A stretch of DNA of 64,000 nt. Origin: Endozoicomonas sp. GU-1. Lineage in GTDB: Bacteria; Pseudomonadota; Gammaproteobacteria; Pseudomonadales; Endozoicomonadaceae. Shown here in pieces: positions 8,936 to 18,236 of the stretch (position 1 is its first letter; each line of letters opens with the position of its first letter). The notes beneath the pieces are model-generated. The model searched no databases. It saw only the letters and a list, made by a program, of their open reading frames with translations, and was not told the DNA's origin. A program made the translations under genes and the position numbers. The stretch spans positions 2,666,001-2,730,000 of the forward strand of contig NZ_CP114771.1 in the NCBI RefSeq assembly GCF_027366395.1, written 5' to 3'.

Positions 8936-10297
8936 TCACTCACCCGCCAGCTTCATACTGCTGATCAGAATTGAACCGGTCTGGATATTCCCACGCCTGT
9001 CGACATCATTACCCACGGCAACAATGTTCCGGTAGATATCTTTCAGGTTGCCGGCAATCGTCACTTCTGACACCGGGAACTGAATTTCGCCATTGTCGAC
9101 CCAGAAGCCACCGGCACCACGAGAATAATCACCGGTAACGGTATTAACCCCCTGCCCCATCAGTTCGGTAACCAGCAGCCCGGTTCCCATCTGTTTCAGC
9201 AGCGCATCAAGATCGCCTGCATTGCTTTGTACAAACAGGTTATTAACACCACCGGCATTGGCGGTACTGTCCATCCCCAGTTTGCGGGCAGAGTAGGTGC
9301 TTAAAATATAATGCTGCAGCACACCGTCCGTAATAAAGTCCTTGGCATAGGTCGCCAGCCCATCATTATCGAAGCTGGCGGATCCCAGCATGTTTTTCAG
9401 CAATGGTTGCTCGTGGATACGCATCCATTCTGGAAACACCGGCTTACCCAGATGATCCAACAGGAAAGAGGCCTGTCGATAAAGGCTGCCACCACTGATC
9501 GCCCCGAGAAAATGGGCAATAAGACCTGAAGCCACCTCCGGTGCAAACAGTACCGGCACCTCGGCAGTGCCAACTTTTCGCGCTCCCAGTCGGCGCACCG
9601 TGCGTTCCGCCGCGGTCTTGCCAACCGCGACCGCTGTTTCCAGCTCGTTGGCATTACGGCTTACGGTATACCAGTAATCCCGCTGCATCTCGTCACCCTG
9701 CATGCCAATCAACACCGCACTCAGGCTGTGGCGACTGGACACATAGCTGCCAATAAACCCATTGCTGTTGCCATAGACACGGCAACCCTGATGACTGGAG
9801 ACACTGGCACCGTCGGAATTGACAATTTTATTACTGAACGCACGTCCAGCATCTTCACATTGCATGGCCAGATCAATCGCCTGCCCGGCATCGATTCCCC
9901 AGGGGTGATACAGGTCAAGATCCGGCAACGCATCACCATCAGCCATTAACACGGGGTCAGCCAAACCCGCATAAGGGTCTTCGGACGCGTAACGGGCAAT
10001 ATCGCAGGCGGCTTTTACCGTTTCACGGATGGCCTTTGGGCTGCTGTCAGAAGTACTGGCAGAGCCTTTTCGTTTACCCAGATAGACGGTAATGCCCAGC
10101 CCCTGGTCACGGTTAAACTCAACCGTTTCAACATCGCCCATACGGACGCTGGCCGACAGGCCGGCATCCATGCTGATGCCCACCTCACAGGCATCCGCTC
10201 CCTGTCTGGCGGCCTCTGCCAGAATATCACCGGCCAGTGTTTTCAGCCTGGTCTCTTCACTTCGTGGATCCAGCACTGCATTGGAAGGTTCGCCCAT
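8936..10297 (-). CDS. pmbA: Metalloprotease subunit PmbA/TldE
   Basis: With TldD, this protein forms a heterodimeric zinc protease that trims leader peptides and degrades small antitoxins and unfolded peptides. The 453-residue sequence has the TldE landmarks, including the GLGITVYLGKRKGSAS strand region near residue 90 and the glycine-rich C-terminal segment around DYSRGAGGFWVDNG. TldE lacks the HExxxH zinc motif of TldD, as here. In many gammaproteobacteria pmbA lies beside and divergent from yjgA; here that gene is 3.6 kb away beyond three inserted genes. Confidence 0.94.
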   Translation of the reverse strand: MGEPSNAVLDPRSEETRLKTLAGDILAEAARQGADACEVGISMDAGLSASVRMGDVETVEFNRDQGLGITVYLGKRKGSASTSDSSPKAIRETVKAACDIARYASEDPYAGLADPVLMADGDALPDLDLYHPWGIDAGQAIDLAMQCEDAGRAFSNKIVNSDGASVSSHQGCRVYGNSNGFIGSYVSSRHSLSAVLIGMQGDEMQRDYWYTVSRNANELETAVAVGKTAAERTVRRLGARKVGTAEVPVLFAPEVASGLIAHFLGAISGGSLYRQASFLLDHLGKPVFPEWMRIHEQPLLKNMLGSASFDNDGLATYAKDFITDGVLQHYILSTYSARKLGMDSTANAGGVNNLFVQSNAGDLDALLKQMGTGLLVTELMGQGVNTVTGDYSRGAGGFWVDNGEIQFPVSEVTIAGNLKDIYRNIVAVGNDVDRRGNIQTGSILISSMKLAGE

Positions 10298-10500
10298 GAT
10301 TGCACCTGATCTGTTGTGTTTATGCCTACGGAGGTTTTCAACTATTGTGCCGCTGTGAAGTTAATAATGCATCAGATAGATGCTCAATTGCAGATTCAGA
10401 GTCTAATCAGCCATCTTTATCAAGGCTTGCACACTGAGCCTTGTGCACTATTTTCTTTAAGCGATTTGCTGTTTTTTATATCTTGAGCGGGAATAGGACA

Positions 10501-11652
10501 ATGTTCTCAAGCGTCAGGACGGAGCATGACCATTCGCAGGAAATGGTAGCCGATGCCAGCGTGGAATCCACCTCTGATGTCGATCTCCCGCTGCCTGATA
10601 ACACGACAGAGGTCAATCATTCAGAATCTGCTGTGGCTGCTTCAGCCAGCAGGCAGTTATCGGCAACAACGGCCGATTTTGCAGAGCTGATGATATCAGC
10701 GGTCCTGCGTAATGACCTGGCCACCGTCAACTGGTTGCTGGACCAGGGCACTGACCCCAATATTTGCTCTGTGGGTGGATCTACCCCTCTGTATATTGCC
10801 ATTCACAGACTGGACGGTGAAGGTATTGTCAAGACGCTGCTGGATCGCGGTGCAGATCCGAACCTTCCTGTCCCCGCTTTGTTGGGAGATCAAAGTACGC
10901 TTTTGCTGCAAGCGGCAGGACTGGGCAACTATAAGGCCCTCAATTTGTTGCTGGACAGGGGAGCTGACCTGAACGCCAGTAACATTTGTGGTCACACAGC
11001 ACTGCATATGGCCCTTCTTAATATAAACGAGACAGCGATCACCAAGTTCCTGAATTACCTGCTTGACAGAGGTGCCTATATCAACGCCCTTGACTTCTCG
11101 GGCCAGACTCCGCTGCTCTATGCGATACTTCACTGCAAAATTGCGGGCGTTAACACGTTACTGCAAGCAGGTGCCAATCCAGATATTCCTGACAAGTGGG
11201 GTCAGACTCCACTTAACTGGGCTCTCCATTATAGAATGAACAGTATGGCCAATAGCTTGCTGGCCAATGGAGCCAATCCCAATAAACCCGGCAGCTCAGG
11301 CAATACCCCACTGCATCTGGCGCTTCAGAAAAACCGGCCGGAGATCGTTGGCAGTCTGCTGGCCAATGGTGCCCATGCCAATATTCCCAATGAATCTGGT
11401 AACACCGCACTGGACATTGCTGCAGCCAGAGGCGTTGTTGATGCCCTGCACAATTACATTCCTGCTTATCAACCGATGACGCTAATGGCCTGCGCCCGAA
11501 CCTGCATTCGTTCAAGGCTGGTAGAGAACCGGGTGCCCTTGGCAAAAGTCCTGTCATCAGGCTCTGACTGCCTGCAGCTGCCGTATTCCCTGAAGAACTA
11601 TTTATACCAGCCGCTGACTTATTCGGGATTTGCCCTAAAAGCAGGTTCATAA
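10501..11652 (+). CDS. Ankyrin-repeat protein
   Basis: This 383-residue protein has a polar N-terminus (about 1-60) followed by seven to eight ankyrin repeats (about residues 65-320), recognisable by strings such as GSTPLYIAIHRL, GHTALHMALLN, GQTPLLYAILHC and GNTPLHLALQKN at 33-residue spacing. The C-terminus (about 320-383) is not ankyrin. Ankyrin solenoids bind other proteins; in symbionts they are often delivered to the host, but no secretion signal is visible. ATG 10501 is chosen because an AGGA lies just upstream; a TTG extension to 10441 is unlikely. It sits between pmbA and yjgA, a pair usually adjacent. Confidence 0.8.
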   Translation: MFSSVRTEHDHSQEMVADASVESTSDVDLPLPDNTTEVNHSESAVAASASRQLSATTADFAELMISAVLRNDLATVNWLLDQGTDPNICSVGGSTPLYIAIHRLDGEGIVKTLLDRGADPNLPVPALLGDQSTLLLQAAGLGNYKALNLLLDRGADLNASNICGHTALHMALLNINETAITKFLNYLLDRGAYINALDFSGQTPLLYAILHCKIAGVNTLLQAGANPDIPDKWGQTPLNWALHYRMNSMANSLLANGANPNKPGSSGNTPLHLALQKNRPEIVGSLLANGAHANIPNESGNTALDIAAARGVVDALHNYIPAYQPMTLMACARTCIRSRLVENRVPLAKVLSSGSDCLQLPYSLKNYLYQPLTYSGFALKAGS

Positions 11653-11662
11653 GATTCAGACT

Positions 11663-11760
11663 TGCGCAGAGAGCCTTGTGCACTAATTTATCTAAACTAA
11701 CTGGTGATTCATGCAATGACCAGGCAATGGCAGCTGATGCCAAACCGGTAAAAAAATGCT
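11663..11760 (+). pseudogene. Decayed copy of the ankyrin gene 5' region
   Basis: The string gagccttgtgcacta and what follows (to about gcaatggcagctgatgcca) resembles 10424-10560, the leader and first codons of the upstream ankyrin gene (gagccttgtgcacta ... gaaatggtagccgatgcca). Only about 100 bases remain, and the frame opened by the ATG at 11715 stops after 11 codons. It looks like the stub of a tandem duplicate. Confidence 0.5.
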
Positions 11761-11871
11761 TGTCCAGCTTCACCAGGCACGCTGCGTAGCGGATATGAAC
11801 AGTTAGCGATTATGTCGTCTATTATGTTGCAGACACCGTAGAACAGCATCAGTAATGGCAGGAGGGTGACC

Positions 11872-12594
11872 ATGGCTGTTATTTCACCTGATTTTACCTT
11901 TTCACATCAGCGGCTGACCGATCTTGACCTGAACGCTTTTGCGCCTTTTTTTGCCAATCTTGCCGCTGACCGTTATGTCAGCGGTCACTACCGTTTTCGC
12001 CGCTACTCCCGCTTTACCGGGCCAGCAGATCGCCTGGAAAGATTACCCCACGATGACTTTGTCCAGTCCCGTTCGGTCAATTATCTCAGTGGCGACATTC
12101 TGCGGGAATTTGCTGAAATTGAACCGGCCCTGACGGAGCTGCCGGAATTTCAATCCCTGTTCAGACAGGTAAACGGTTTTTTCGGTCTTGACCCGGTACG
12201 TACCGTTTATGGTGTGCATCAAATCCGGATCACCTGCTCCGGTGATGATCACGGCTTGCCAGTGCCGGAAGGCATTCACCAGGATGGCTTCGACCTGATC
12301 GCCATCATCTGCACTGACCGCAAAAACGTCGAGGGGGCAGAGACTGGAATTTTTTATCATCCGGAACAAAAACCTGCCTATAGTGCTACGCTGTTGCCCG
12401 GGGATATTGTTTACTGTAATGACCGGCGGGTCTATCACTACACCTCTGCGCTTCAGGTCAGCAGTGGCGAAGTCTCCGGGCATCGGGATGTTTTCGTTAT
12501 TACGGTAACCCTGGAGGATGAACAGTGGAAAAACAGCATACCTCAACCAGCCTCCAGCGTATCCGAGAGCAATTTCCAGCCCTTGAGCGGCTAG
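11872..12594 (+). CDS. 2OG-Fe(II) dioxygenase (amino-acid hydroxylase-like, PF10014 type)
   Basis: The 240-residue protein resembles the bacterial 2OG-Fe dioxygenase family that includes L-isoleucine hydroxylases. The iron ligands are visible: H136 and D138 in GIHQDGFD and H189 in VYHYTS, with an arginine a little further on (GHRDVFVITV) able to hold 2-oxoglutarate. GGAGG ends seven bases before ATG 11872; a GTG two codons earlier is too close. Its last 70 bases overlap the next gene in another frame, so the pair is coupled and should act together. The substrate is unknown; free amino acids are the family precedent. Confidence 0.82.
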   Translation: MAVISPDFTFSHQRLTDLDLNAFAPFFANLAADRYVSGHYRFRRYSRFTGPADRLERLPHDDFVQSRSVNYLSGDILREFAEIEPALTELPEFQSLFRQVNGFFGLDPVRTVYGVHQIRITCSGDDHGLPVPEGIHQDGFDLIAIICTDRKNVEGAETGIFYHPEQKPAYSATLLPGDIVYCNDRRVYHYTSALQVSSGEVSGHRDVFVITVTLEDEQWKNSIPQPASSVSESNFQPLSG

Positions 12595-13757
12595 AGGGAA
12601 ACCAGCGGGCCGTCTATTCTGATGCGCCGGGAGGTACTCAGGTTCCGGTATCGGTGATCAGTGCCATGTCCGATTACCAGCAATCGGGTTCCGCTAACCT
12701 GGGTGGTTTTTTTGCCACCAGCGAAGAAACCATGACACTGCTGGAACGGGCAAGGGAGGCTGTGGGGCAGTTATTAAATGCCCCTGCTGACAGCATTGCC
12801 TTCGGTGCCAATATGACCTCCCTGACCCTGGCGCTGAGCAGAGCCATCGCCAGAACCTGGCACAAGGGTGATGAGATTGTTGTTTCATCGCTGGACCATG
12901 ACGCCAATATCACCCCCTGGGTGCTGGCGGCAGAGGAACGGGGATGCACAGTCCGGACGATGGATTTTACCACCAGTCAAAACCTCTGCGTCACGGAGCT
13001 TGAGCACCTGCTGTCCAACAGAACACGACTGGTGGCGTTTACCCTGGCCTCTAACGTGACCGGCAGCATCACCCCGGCAGCAGAACTGATCAGGGCTGCA
13101 CACTCCGTGAATGCCCTGGTCCATGTTGATGCCGTTCACTACACCGCCCACCGGTTACCGGATGTGCAGGCCCTGAATGCCGATTTCCTGACCTGTTCAG
13201 CCTACAAGTTCTGCGGCCCTTACCTGGGGGTGACGTATGGTCGGCCAGAACTGCTGGGCAGCCTGAAGCCCTATAAAGTCCGGGCGGCAAATGACCAGCC
13301 ACCCTGGTGCTGGGAGACAGGGACACAGAACTTTACCGCGATTGCCGGATTGCTGGCCTGCATTCAATACCATGGCTGGCTCACCGGTTCTGACCATGAC
13401 CGCAAGGGATTGCAGACGTCGGCCCGCTGGATTGAGGAACACGAGCAACAGTTGTCGCAACGGTTTCTGGATGGTCTCAAACACATGACCGGGTTCACCT
13501 TGTACGGCTCGGCCACCACGGCTGACCGAACCCCCACCTTTGCCCTGGCCCACCACCAACAATCCTCAGCCAGGCTGGCACAATTGCTGGCCCGGCACGG
13601 TATCTATACCTGGTCCGGCCATTTCTATGCACTGGATCTGCTTGACCGGCTCAAACTTCAGGAGCGGGATGGGTTACTGCGGATAGGCTTTGTCCACTAC
13701 CATACGCCGGAAGAGATCGACAGGGTGCTTAACGTTCTGGCAGATATTTCTGCGTGA
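12525..13757 (+). CDS. Class V aminotransferase / cysteine desulfurase-like PLP enzyme (VC1184 type)
   Basis: This 410-residue fold-type I PLP enzyme has the class V aminotransferase layout. The cofactor-stacking histidine is H125 in SSLDHDANITPW, the ring-nitrogen aspartate is D202 in VHVDAVHY, and the Schiff-base lysine is K228 in SAYKFCGP. It resembles the cysteine desulfurase-like subgroup named after Vibrio VC1184, whose substrate is not established. The mobile-loop cysteine of true SufS/IscS is not evident. It starts with GTG 12525, with GGAGG seven bases upstream, deep inside the dioxygenase gene. Co-translation suggests a two-step modification of one amino-acid-like substrate. Confidence 0.82.
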   Translation: MEKQHTSTSLQRIREQFPALERLEGNQRAVYSDAPGGTQVPVSVISAMSDYQQSGSANLGGFFATSEETMTLLERAREAVGQLLNAPADSIAFGANMTSLTLALSRAIARTWHKGDEIVVSSLDHDANITPWVLAAEERGCTVRTMDFTTSQNLCVTELEHLLSNRTRLVAFTLASNVTGSITPAAELIRAAHSVNALVHVDAVHYTAHRLPDVQALNADFLTCSAYKFCGPYLGVTYGRPELLGSLKPYKVRAANDQPPWCWETGTQNFTAIAGLLACIQYHGWLTGSDHDRKGLQTSARWIEEHEQQLSQRFLDGLKHMTGFTLYGSATTADRTPTFALAHHQQSSARLAQLLARHGIYTWSGHFYALDLLDRLKLQERDGLLRIGFVHYHTPEEIDRVLNVLADISA

Positions 13758-13924
13758 TTTGCCAGATGATGCATCAGTCCCGCAGCAAAACAACAACAGG
13801 AGCTGCGGAAAAACATCCCAATTGAAAAGCATTCTGAAGTAAAATACCGGGAATCCATTTTCCATCCATGGAACTGCTTTCTGATAAATAACATCAGGCA
13901 GATTCCCGCCAATGGCCATTCTCT

Positions 13925-14467
13925 ATGAGTAAAAAGAGCCGTCGTATCCAGGAAGCCTGGGACGATGAAGAAACCGAAGAAATCATCTATGTCAGCAAAT
14001 CTGAGCTGAAGCGAGACATGGATGAGCTTAAGAACATTGGTGCCCGACTGATGGAACTGAAACCGGCACTGCTGGATAAGTTGCCACTGAATGATCGCCT
14101 GCGTGCAGCGTTGGATGAGAGCAAGCGCATCAAAAGCAACAATGCCAGAAAGCGCCATCTGGGCTTTATTGGCAAACTGATGGCAGACCAGGACATTGAG
14201 CCGATCATGGAGCTGCTTAACCAGCTGGATTCCTCCAGTGAAGAGTACAACCGCCGGTTTCATCAATTGGAGCGGTGGCGTGACCAGCTGATTCGTGATG
14301 ATGACAGTCACACGGCATTAACTGAATACCTGGAGCACTACCCGGAAGCTGACCACCAGCATATCCGCCAGCTGGTTCGTAATGCCCAGAAAGAAGCGTC
14401 TCAGGATAACCCCCCGGCAGCGGCGCGAAAGCTGTTCAAATATCTGAGAGAAGTGGACGAGCTTTAA
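13925..14467 (+). CDS. darP: Ribosome biogenesis factor YjgA/DarP
   Basis: The 180-residue, strongly charged helical protein (MSKKSRRIQEAWDDEE start, later RIKSNNARKRHLGFIGKLM) matches the DUF615/YjgA family. It binds the late 50S precursor and aids 23S rRNA maturation near the peptidyl-transferase centre. It is preceded by a 167-base gap with no gene and followed by a good terminator. Its usual divergent neighbour pmbA has been displaced. Confidence 0.94.
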   Translation: MSKKSRRIQEAWDDEETEEIIYVSKSELKRDMDELKNIGARLMELKPALLDKLPLNDRLRAALDESKRIKSNNARKRHLGFIGKLMADQDIEPIMELLNQLDSSSEEYNRRFHQLERWRDQLIRDDDSHTALTEYLEHYPEADHQHIRQLVRNAQKEASQDNPPAAARKLFKYLREVDEL

Positions 14468-14477
14468 GGTTGACCAT

Positions 14478-14505
14478 GAGCAGGCTGACCCAGCCTGCTC
14501 TTTTT
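14478..14505 (+). terminator. Rho-independent terminator of darP
   Basis: A perfect 9-bp stem (gagcaggct / agcctgctc) with a 5-base loop is followed by TTTTT, starting 10 bases after the stop codon. Confidence 0.9.
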
Positions 14506-14551
14506 ACGTCGTGATTTTTTCGGTCACCGCCGGGACTTCACCCCCATGCTT

Positions 14552-15265
14552 TTAGTGATCTGCCAAAGGGTAATCAGAAAAAACACCATCAACGCCATCA
14601 TCCATCAGCTGTCTGGCAACCGCCGGAGAGTTAACGGTGTAGCAATACAGTTCATAGCCTTTGGACTTCACCCGCGAAATATGTCGTTTTGCCGTTCGCT
14701 TACTGTTGAGGTGGATGGATACCGCGTTGACCCGTAATGCTTGCTTGTGCCAGTTCATTGGCAATCGCTCAAACAAACAGCCAACCGGAATATCAGAACA
14801 ATCTGAAAAACGGACAAGTGCCGCATAATTAAAGCTGGAAACCAATAGCCGATCGTTTGGCAACTCAACCTCGGCCAGGGCCTTTACTACCGCTTCTACC
14901 AACCTCGACTCTGAACAGCCATTGGTTTTCAGCTCAAGGTTCAGCCCAAGCCCAAGTTCTTTTATGAGCTTAAGCGCCGCCCCAAGCTGAGGAATCGGCT
15001 CACCCGAAAACTGCCCGGAGAACCAGCTTCCGGCATCGATTGTTGCCAGATCAGAGCAGGTTAACGTCTTCAAGCGACCTTTTTTATTGGTGGTACGGTT
15101 CAGTCGCCGGTCATGAAAAAGCACAAGAGTACCATCACCTGACAGAGTAACATCCACCTCGACCCACTTCAGCCCGCGCTCAGCAGCCTGCCTGATGCCT
15201 GCCAGGGTATTTTCCGGAGCCTCTCCTGCCAGCCCCCGATGCCCGATTATCCTGCTCATGCGCAT
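14552..15265 (-). CDS. ugpQ: Glycerophosphodiester phosphodiesterase
   Basis: This 237-residue cytosolic enzyme of the GDPD TIM-barrel family hydrolyses glycerophosphodiesters from phospholipid turnover to glycerol-3-phosphate and an alcohol. The catalytic signature is clear: HRG near residue 9 followed by ENTLAG, the metal-binding EVDV, then the FHD motif (LVLFHDRRLNR). LNLELK supplies the later acidic ligand. The start at 15265 follows AAGGTGG at good spacing. It is divergent from the FGGY kinase, sharing a short leader. The exact E. coli orthology (UgpQ rather than a paralogue) is inferred from size and lack of a signal peptide. Confidence 0.85.
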   Translation of the reverse strand: MRMSRIIGHRGLAGEAPENTLAGIRQAAERGLKWVEVDVTLSGDGTLVLFHDRRLNRTTNKKGRLKTLTCSDLATIDAGSWFSGQFSGEPIPQLGAALKLIKELGLGLNLELKTNGCSESRLVEAVVKALAEVELPNDRLLVSSFNYAALVRFSDCSDIPVGCLFERLPMNWHKQALRVNAVSIHLNSKRTAKRHISRVKSKGYELYCYTVNSPAVARQLMDDGVDGVFSDYPLADH

Positions 15266-15352
15266 GAATTTACCCACCTTAAAACACCCCTGTCCAAATG
15301 CAGGAACGGAGCTATTCTTACCCGAGTCACTGTTTCAAGGACATTATCACAG

Positions 15353-16927
15353 ATGCGACCTGTTTTGCTCAGTATCGATGTTGGCACCCACAGTTTGCGC
15401 AGCGCTTTTGTTTCTCTGGAAGGGCATGTCCTGGCCCATAACGAAGAGCCACTGCTGATCTGGAAAACAGCAAGTACCATGGAGTTCTGTTCCGAGAATA
15501 TCTGGGAGGCCCTGGTCACCGGCGTTAACCGATTAATCGCTGAACACCCGCTGAATCAGGAAGATATTATCGGGATCGGTATTGATACCACCTACTCCCT
15601 GGTTCTGCTGGACCAGCAGATGCAACCTGTTCACCTGCCCGGGAGCAATCGTGCTGACACTTTTGGCTGGATGGACAGCCGCGCCAGTCAACAGGCTGCC
15701 TATATTGCCAGAGAACACCCGGGACTATTTGGCCATGCGGACCCTGGCATCAACGCCAGGAGTAACTGCTGTAAACTACTCTGGCTCTTCCAGTGTGCGC
15801 CGACAACCTGGCAAGCCGCCACCTGCATCCTCGACCTCTATGATTATGTCACCTGGAAGCTAACGGCCTGCCTGACCAGAACCCCTGATTCGACCAGTCA
15901 TATCTTTACCCAAAAGGCTGCTGCCCAGCTGAATATTGATATTGAGGGACGATTCAAGGGTGAATCCCTTGAGATTGGTGCAGCCATCGGGGATGGCCTG
16001 TGCCAAAGTGCCGCTGACCAACTGAACCTCAAACAGGGAACCCCGGTTGCCACAGGTATCGTTGATGCCTATGGCGGCACCCTCGCCACGATACTGGCCA
16101 GCAATCACCCGGACCGTCAGCAACCACTGGACTGTATTACCAGAAGAGTCAGTTTTATCGGTGGAACTTCATCCAACTACGTCGCGTTCAGCAGGGATAG
16201 GTTGACCTGCGATGGAGCAGATGGCCCCTACCCTTCGGTGCTGGAAGGTTACTCGTTGATATACGCCCGGCAAACGGCGGCAGGTGCCTTTATTGATCAC
16301 ATCATTACCTCACACCCGGCTTACAGCTCAATCTATGATATCGCTGTGAGTCTGGGGGTCGGGGTTCATGAATACCTTAATCAGATTCTCTATGAGCTGG
16401 CGGATAATGATCGATCGGAATACGCTGACAGTGTCAGCAAACTGACCGCGCACCTGCATATGCTCCCTTACTTTGATGCGCCTGAAGTGGATCAACCACA
16501 GCGGGGAATGATCACCGGCCTTACCCTGGATAAAAGTCACCAGTCGCTTGCTGTGCTGTACCTTGCCAGTATTCAGGCCCTGGCCCTGGATGCACGCTAT
16601 CAGTTAGAGAAGTTAACAAAAGCCGGGTATCACATTGAACTGTTGATCCCCACCGGGGGATTGGCAAAGAACCAACGACTGCTCACTGAACATATCAACA
16701 TACTCAATATTCCTGCTGCCATTTCGGAAGAGAGAGAGAATATGCTGCTGTCCGGAGCCATCACCGGGTCGGTGGCCGCGGGTATCTACGACAGTATTGA
16801 GGAGGCCATGAGAGCCATGAGTCGCTATCACGAACGGATAGAACCGGACCTGCAGCTGGCTGATTTTTACCAGGCAAAATACGACATATTTATAAAGATG
16901 CTGAGGGATCAACAATCGTGGGAGTGA
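15353..16927 (+). CDS. FGGY-family carbohydrate kinase (ribulokinase-like)
   Basis: The 524-residue protein has the ASKHA sugar-kinase fold: phosphate-1 loop VLLSIDVGTHSLRSAF at the N-terminus, the substrate region GIGIDTTYSLVLLD, and a C-terminal adenosine motif LIPTGGLAKNQRLL. It resembles the D-ribulose/pentulose kinase subgroup of FGGY kinases that phosphorylate free ketopentoses. ATG 15353 starts exactly at the family N-terminus; the longer frame upstream overlaps the divergent gene and is rejected. It is not surrounded by other sugar genes, so the substrate cannot be read from context. Confidence 0.85.
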   Translation: MRPVLLSIDVGTHSLRSAFVSLEGHVLAHNEEPLLIWKTASTMEFCSENIWEALVTGVNRLIAEHPLNQEDIIGIGIDTTYSLVLLDQQMQPVHLPGSNRADTFGWMDSRASQQAAYIAREHPGLFGHADPGINARSNCCKLLWLFQCAPTTWQAATCILDLYDYVTWKLTACLTRTPDSTSHIFTQKAAAQLNIDIEGRFKGESLEIGAAIGDGLCQSAADQLNLKQGTPVATGIVDAYGGTLATILASNHPDRQQPLDCITRRVSFIGGTSSNYVAFSRDRLTCDGADGPYPSVLEGYSLIYARQTAAGAFIDHIITSHPAYSSIYDIAVSLGVGVHEYLNQILYELADNDRSEYADSVSKLTAHLHMLPYFDAPEVDQPQRGMITGLTLDKSHQSLAVLYLASIQALALDARYQLEKLTKAGYHIELLIPTGGLAKNQRLLTEHINILNIPAAISEERENMLLSGAITGSVAAGIYDSIEEAMRAMSRYHERIEPDLQLADFYQAKYDIFIKMLRDQQSWE

Positions 16928-16956
16928 GAATTGGAAGGTTTGCAAGGGTGGGAAGA

Positions 16957-17033
16957 TGGGGTGGGCGAAGGGGCTCGAACCCTCGACCGCCGGAATCACA
17001 ATCCGGAGCTCTGCCAACTGAGCTACGCCCACC
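16957..17033 (-). tRNA. tRNA-His (GTG anticodon)
   Basis: The minus strand folds as a 77-base tRNA including an encoded CCA. The acceptor arm carries the extra 5' G typical of tRNA-His (ggtgggcg against cgcccacc), the D arm reads agctcagttggcagagct, the anticodon loop is ttGTGat, and the T loop has GGTTCGAGCCC. It lies 29 bases downstream of and antisense to the kinase end. Confidence 0.97.
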
Positions 17034-17225
17034 ATCAACATCTGAATCAGGAAAGAACTTCATCCCTCACCAGACGCCGCTGATTATAAGGAAAGCTGTT
17101 CAGCTTGCAAGCATGACCCGTTGTTTTTTTTCTGCGATTTACCACTATATTTCAATAAGCATCTATCTTCGTTCAGCCTCCGGGGTACCTTTACCCGACA
17201 GTCATCACTTCCCAAGCTTTCAAGC

Positions 17226-18236
17226 ATGAGGCATACCATGCTCACTTTCTGTATAGCCCGAATTCAGCAGTCTGTTTTCAGCACGATCACGCAGCTTATC
17301 TGCCTGTCATTAATACTGCTATCGCCACTCAACGCCTACTGTTCTTTCAATTCAGATTTGCCTGATGATCAGACCGTTTGTTATGACAACCAGTGTCCAC
17401 TGGACACTGACTTTTATTTTGAGTTTGAAAATATGCATCTGATCAAGGGACTGTTTACCGGGCAAAACTACGATCAGATTCCGGAAGTACCAACATTAGG
17501 TGGTTGCCGTAATGATGCCTGGAACTTTTTTAACTGGGCCTCCACCAGCAAGGGCATCCCGACAACCTCCCTGAAGGTACAAACTGATCGATCTGGCCCA
17601 CTCAAAAAATCCATCGTCCTCGCGGAAATTGAACGCCTGGCAGAGCAAACCCACAGTGAAGCCGGGCCACATCGCATAATCATCAGTTTCAGCGGACACG
17701 GTACCCGCAGACCGGATACCAGCGGTGATGAGTTAGACCATATGGATGAGCTGCTGGTCTGTGGTCGCGATGTTATTTCCGATGATGAACTGCACCATGC
17801 CTTCAAACGCTTTCACAACAGCACAAGGCTGCTGATCTTCGTTGACACCTGCCACTCCGGCACCATGTTTGACCTGCCCTATCGGTATGTCTATAACTCG
17901 CTGCATCCGGATATTATCGAGGAAATTGATACAGGCAGAGACAGGGACATTCCTGCCTATATGATGGTGGTATCCGCCAGTCGCGACAGAGAGACCGCAG
18001 CCGATGCTTTTTTACCAAGCCCCGGTATTATCGCCTGGAGCAGCCAGGGGGACTTTAGCCACCGAATGATCAAGACATTGAAAGAGGTGTATTACCATAA
18101 CCTCTATGTGAGAAATATTCCGGCCCTGCTCCGTGACCAGAAACTGCATGCCGAGGTCAGGTACAACCCGAATCAACATGCTGTTCTCTCAACCAACTTT
18201 CGTCCGGCCAGAAACCTGAAGTTGTTTGGCTGGTAG
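17226..18236 (+). CDS. Exported metacaspase-like peptidase (C14 family)
   Basis: The 336-residue protein begins with a likely Sec signal peptide (hydrophobic stretch about residues 16-38, ending LNAYC), so it should reach the periplasm or outside. The caspase dyad is intact: H158 in ISFSGHGT and C209 in FVDTCHSGT, with an acidic region (DELDHMDE) between them. Caspase-fold proteases cut after basic or acidic residues; bacterial ones serve stress, cell death or host interaction, and no role can be assigned here. A cysteine close to the signal cleavage point lacks a good lipobox. ATG 17226 and 17238 are both possible starts. There is no neighbour of related function. Confidence 0.82.
   Translation: MRHTMLTFCIARIQQSVFSTITQLICLSLILLSPLNAYCSFNSDLPDDQTVCYDNQCPLDTDFYFEFENMHLIKGLFTGQNYDQIPEVPTLGGCRNDAWNFFNWASTSKGIPTTSLKVQTDRSGPLKKSIVLAEIERLAEQTHSEAGPHRIIISFSGHGTRRPDTSGDELDHMDELLVCGRDVISDDELHHAFKRFHNSTRLLIFVDTCHSGTMFDLPYRYVYNSLHPDIIEEIDTGRDRDIPAYMMVVSASRDRETAADAFLPSPGIIAWSSQGDFSHRMIKTLKEVYYHNLYVRNIPALLRDQKLHAEVRYNPNQHAVLSTNFRPARNLKLFGW

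Noticed and set aside
16957-17033. tRNA-His as an integration site for the downstream metacaspase
   Set aside because: No integrase and no repeated tRNA 3' end were seen nearby.
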